A stretch of DNA of 64,000 nucleotides from DATBLE01 sp963734065. GTDB taxonomy: Bacteria > Actinomycetota > Thermoleophilia > Gaiellales > Gaiellaceae. Shown here piece by piece: positions 62,772 to 64,000 of this stretch; the first letter of the stretch is position 1, and each line of letters opens with the position of its first letter. Below the pieces are notes generated by a model, which was given only the letters and a program-made list of their open reading frames with translations, ran no database searches and was not told where the DNA came from. Where the stretch lies: the NCBI GenBank assembly GCA_963734065.1, contig CAVTFN010000004.1:1-64000 (forward strand). Direction: 5' to 3'. The position numbers were made by a program, and so were the translations under genes.

Positions 62772-64000
62772 ATGAGAAGAGTGGTGTTCGCCCTCGGCGT
62801 CGTCGCGATCGGTGCGGCTGTCTTGCTCCCGGGGGCAATGGGCGGGAGCGCGGCGACACCAGGCGTGACGTCCAAGATCGTGACGATCGGCGGGACATTC
62901 CCGTTCAGCGGGCCCGCGTCCAGCTACGCGCCGATCCCGGTCGGGATGCAGGCGTACTTCAGCTACGTCAACGCGAAGAAGACCAACGGCAAGCGCGGCG
63001 TCTTCGGCCGCCAGATCAAGTTCAACGCCGTCGACGACGGCTACAACCCGGCGCTGACGGTGCAGAAGACCAAGCAGCTGGTCGAGCAGGATCACGTCTT
63101 CGCGCTCGTCGGCGGTCTCGGCACCGAGCCGCAGGAGGCGGTCACCGCCTACGCCAACCAGCAGAAGGTGCCGCAGATCTACGTCTCCACCGGCGCGACC
63201 GAGTGGGGTGCGCGCGACAAGCACGCGAGCCATCCGTGGACGATCGGCTGGCAGCCCGACTACCAGGCGGAAGGCGCGATCTACGGGCGGTACATCGTCA
63301 AGAACCTGCCCGGCGCCAAGATCGGGATCATCTACCAGAACGACAGCTACGGCCGTGACTACATCGACGGGCTGAACTCGGGTCTCGGCTCGCACAAGAG
63401 CCAGATCGTCAGCCAGCAGGGCTTCGAGGTCACGGACACCTCCGTGACCAACCAGGTGATCGCCCTGCGGCGTGCGGGCGTCGACACGCTGATGATCTTC
63501 GGGACGCCGACGCCGACGATCCGCACCTACGCGACGATGGCGGCGGTGGGCTGGAAGCCGCAGAACATCTTCCTCAACTCGGTCTCCGCGACCGACGCGT
63601 TCATGTCGATCGCCGTGGCCCGCGCCGGCGCCGCCGAGGTGAACGGCTCGATCAGCACCTACTACACCAAGGATCCGGCGAACCCGTCCTGGAACAACGA
63701 CGCCGGGATGAAGCTGTACAAGTCGATCATGGCCAAGTACGCGCCCTCGAACGCGAGGGCCACGGACGGCCTGTACATCTACGGCATGGCCAAGGCGTAC
63801 ACGTTCGTGCAGGCGCTGAAGGCGGCCGGGCCGAACCCGACCCGCGCCGGCCTGATGAAGGCCGTGCTGAACATGAACGACAAGTCGAACCCGTTCCTGC
63901 TCCCCGGCGTGGTCACCAAGACCGGGAAGACGGACTTCTTCCCGATCTCCCAGCAGCAGCTGATCAGGTTCAACAACGGCAGCTGGTCGCCGATGGGGCA
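62772..64000 (+). CDS. livK: Liv-type substrate-binding protein LivK (partial, runs off right edge)
   Basis: From ATG 62772, behind AAGGAG at 62761-62766, about 409 residues are visible with no stop. A signal peptide (VVFALGVVAIGAAVLLPGAM) precedes a type I periplasmic-binding fold: KIVTIGGTFPFSGPASSYAP, FGRQIKFNAVDDGYNPALTV, TKQLVEQDHVFALVGGLGTE, KIGIIYQNDSYGRDYIDGL. It captures leucine-type amino acids or related small acids such as amides outside the membrane and delivers them to LivHM. The ligand cannot be read from the sequence. The gene continues beyond the window. Confidence 0.92.
   Translation, partial: MRRVVFALGVVAIGAAVLLPGAMGGSAATPGVTSKIVTIGGTFPFSGPASSYAPIPVGMQAYFSYVNAKKTNGKRGVFGRQIKFNAVDDGYNPALTVQKTKQLVEQDHVFALVGGLGTEPQEAVTAYANQQKVPQIYVSTGATEWGARDKHASHPWTIGWQPDYQAEGAIYGRYIVKNLPGAKIGIIYQNDSYGRDYIDGLNSGLGSHKSQIVSQQGFEVTDTSVTNQVIALRRAGVDTLMIFGTPTPTIRTYATMAAVGWKPQNIFLNSVSATDAFMSIAVARAGAAEVNGSISTYYTKDPANPSWNNDAGMKLYKSIMAKYAPSNARATDGLYIYGMAKAYTFVQALKAAGPNPTRAGLMKAVLNMNDKSNPFLLPGVVTKTGKTDFFPISQQQLIRFNNGSWSPMG

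Noticed and set aside
1..64000. tRNA, rRNA, CRISPR arrays, prophage or insertion sequences
   Set aside because: No cloverleaf, no spaced direct repeats, no integrase, transposase or phage structural protein was found on reading both strands; a covariance-model scan could not be run.

Overview
This is a high-GC (roughly 70 percent by eye) actinobacterial segment, most like Thermoleophilia (Solirubrobacterales/Gaiellales) in its family content. That placement is an inference from gene families and style, not from a marker-gene tree. No rRNA, tRNA, CRISPR array, prophage or insertion sequence was recognised. Many genes carry single-base frameshifts, grouped in patches (1.4-3.2, 9.8-15, 21.9-23, 28.9-33, 43-48.2 and 56.5-57.9 kb) between stretches that read cleanly. 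At nine of them the frame is restored by removing the G of a GATC tetranucleotide, which suggests a systematic sequencing or consensus artefact rather than gene decay. I therefore annotate these genes at full span and flag the breaks.

Layout. 0-15 kb is mixed metabolism and transport: the end of a histidine kinase, a MOSC-flavoreductase-ferredoxin fusion, a GAP-family exporter, an HxlR regulator divergent from an MFS pump, an ECF sigma factor convergent with its probable anti-sigma factor, a SigJ-type sigma factor with an epimerase, and an MFS pump coupled to an NDH-2-like flavoprotein. 15.9-24 kb is a dense general-stress, partner-switching module: three STAS antagonists, a SpoIIE/GAF/HATPase phosphatase receptor, two RsbW-like ATPases on either side of a SigB/SigF-type sigma factor, a MerR-HATPase fusion and several small stress-type membrane proteins. 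Sequences matching the SigB/SigF promoter consensus lie in front of several of these genes, so the module probably regulates itself.

24-35.8 kb holds envelope and housekeeping genes: DUF4239, VOC, PRC-barrel, NfeD, RDD, a K+ channel, lipoproteins, an Ig-like secreted protein, DUF1996, PlsC, the primary sigma factor RpoD and two coiled-coil (DivIVA-like) proteins. Directly after the RpoD stop codon is a second, synonymously diverged copy of its last ten codons.

35.9-56.3 kb is a Wzx/Wzy-type exopolysaccharide locus: a Wzz/BY-kinase, an initiating phosphoglycosyltransferase, an O-antigen ligase/polymerase, several GT4 and GT2 glycosyltransferases, an SDR epimerase, a methyltransferase, a flippase, a hexapeptide acyltransferase, a sulfotransferase, an FkbM methyltransferase, a GT-C-like membrane protein, a secreted glycoside hydrolase and a rhamnosyltransferase-like GT2. 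The predicted product is an exported glycan carrying acyl, methyl and possibly sulfate groups.

56.5-64 kb carries a fused homocysteine methyltransferase/methylene-THF reductase, a MarP-like membrane protease, and a branched-chain amino acid (Liv) ABC transporter, livF-livH-livM-livK, with livK running off the right edge.
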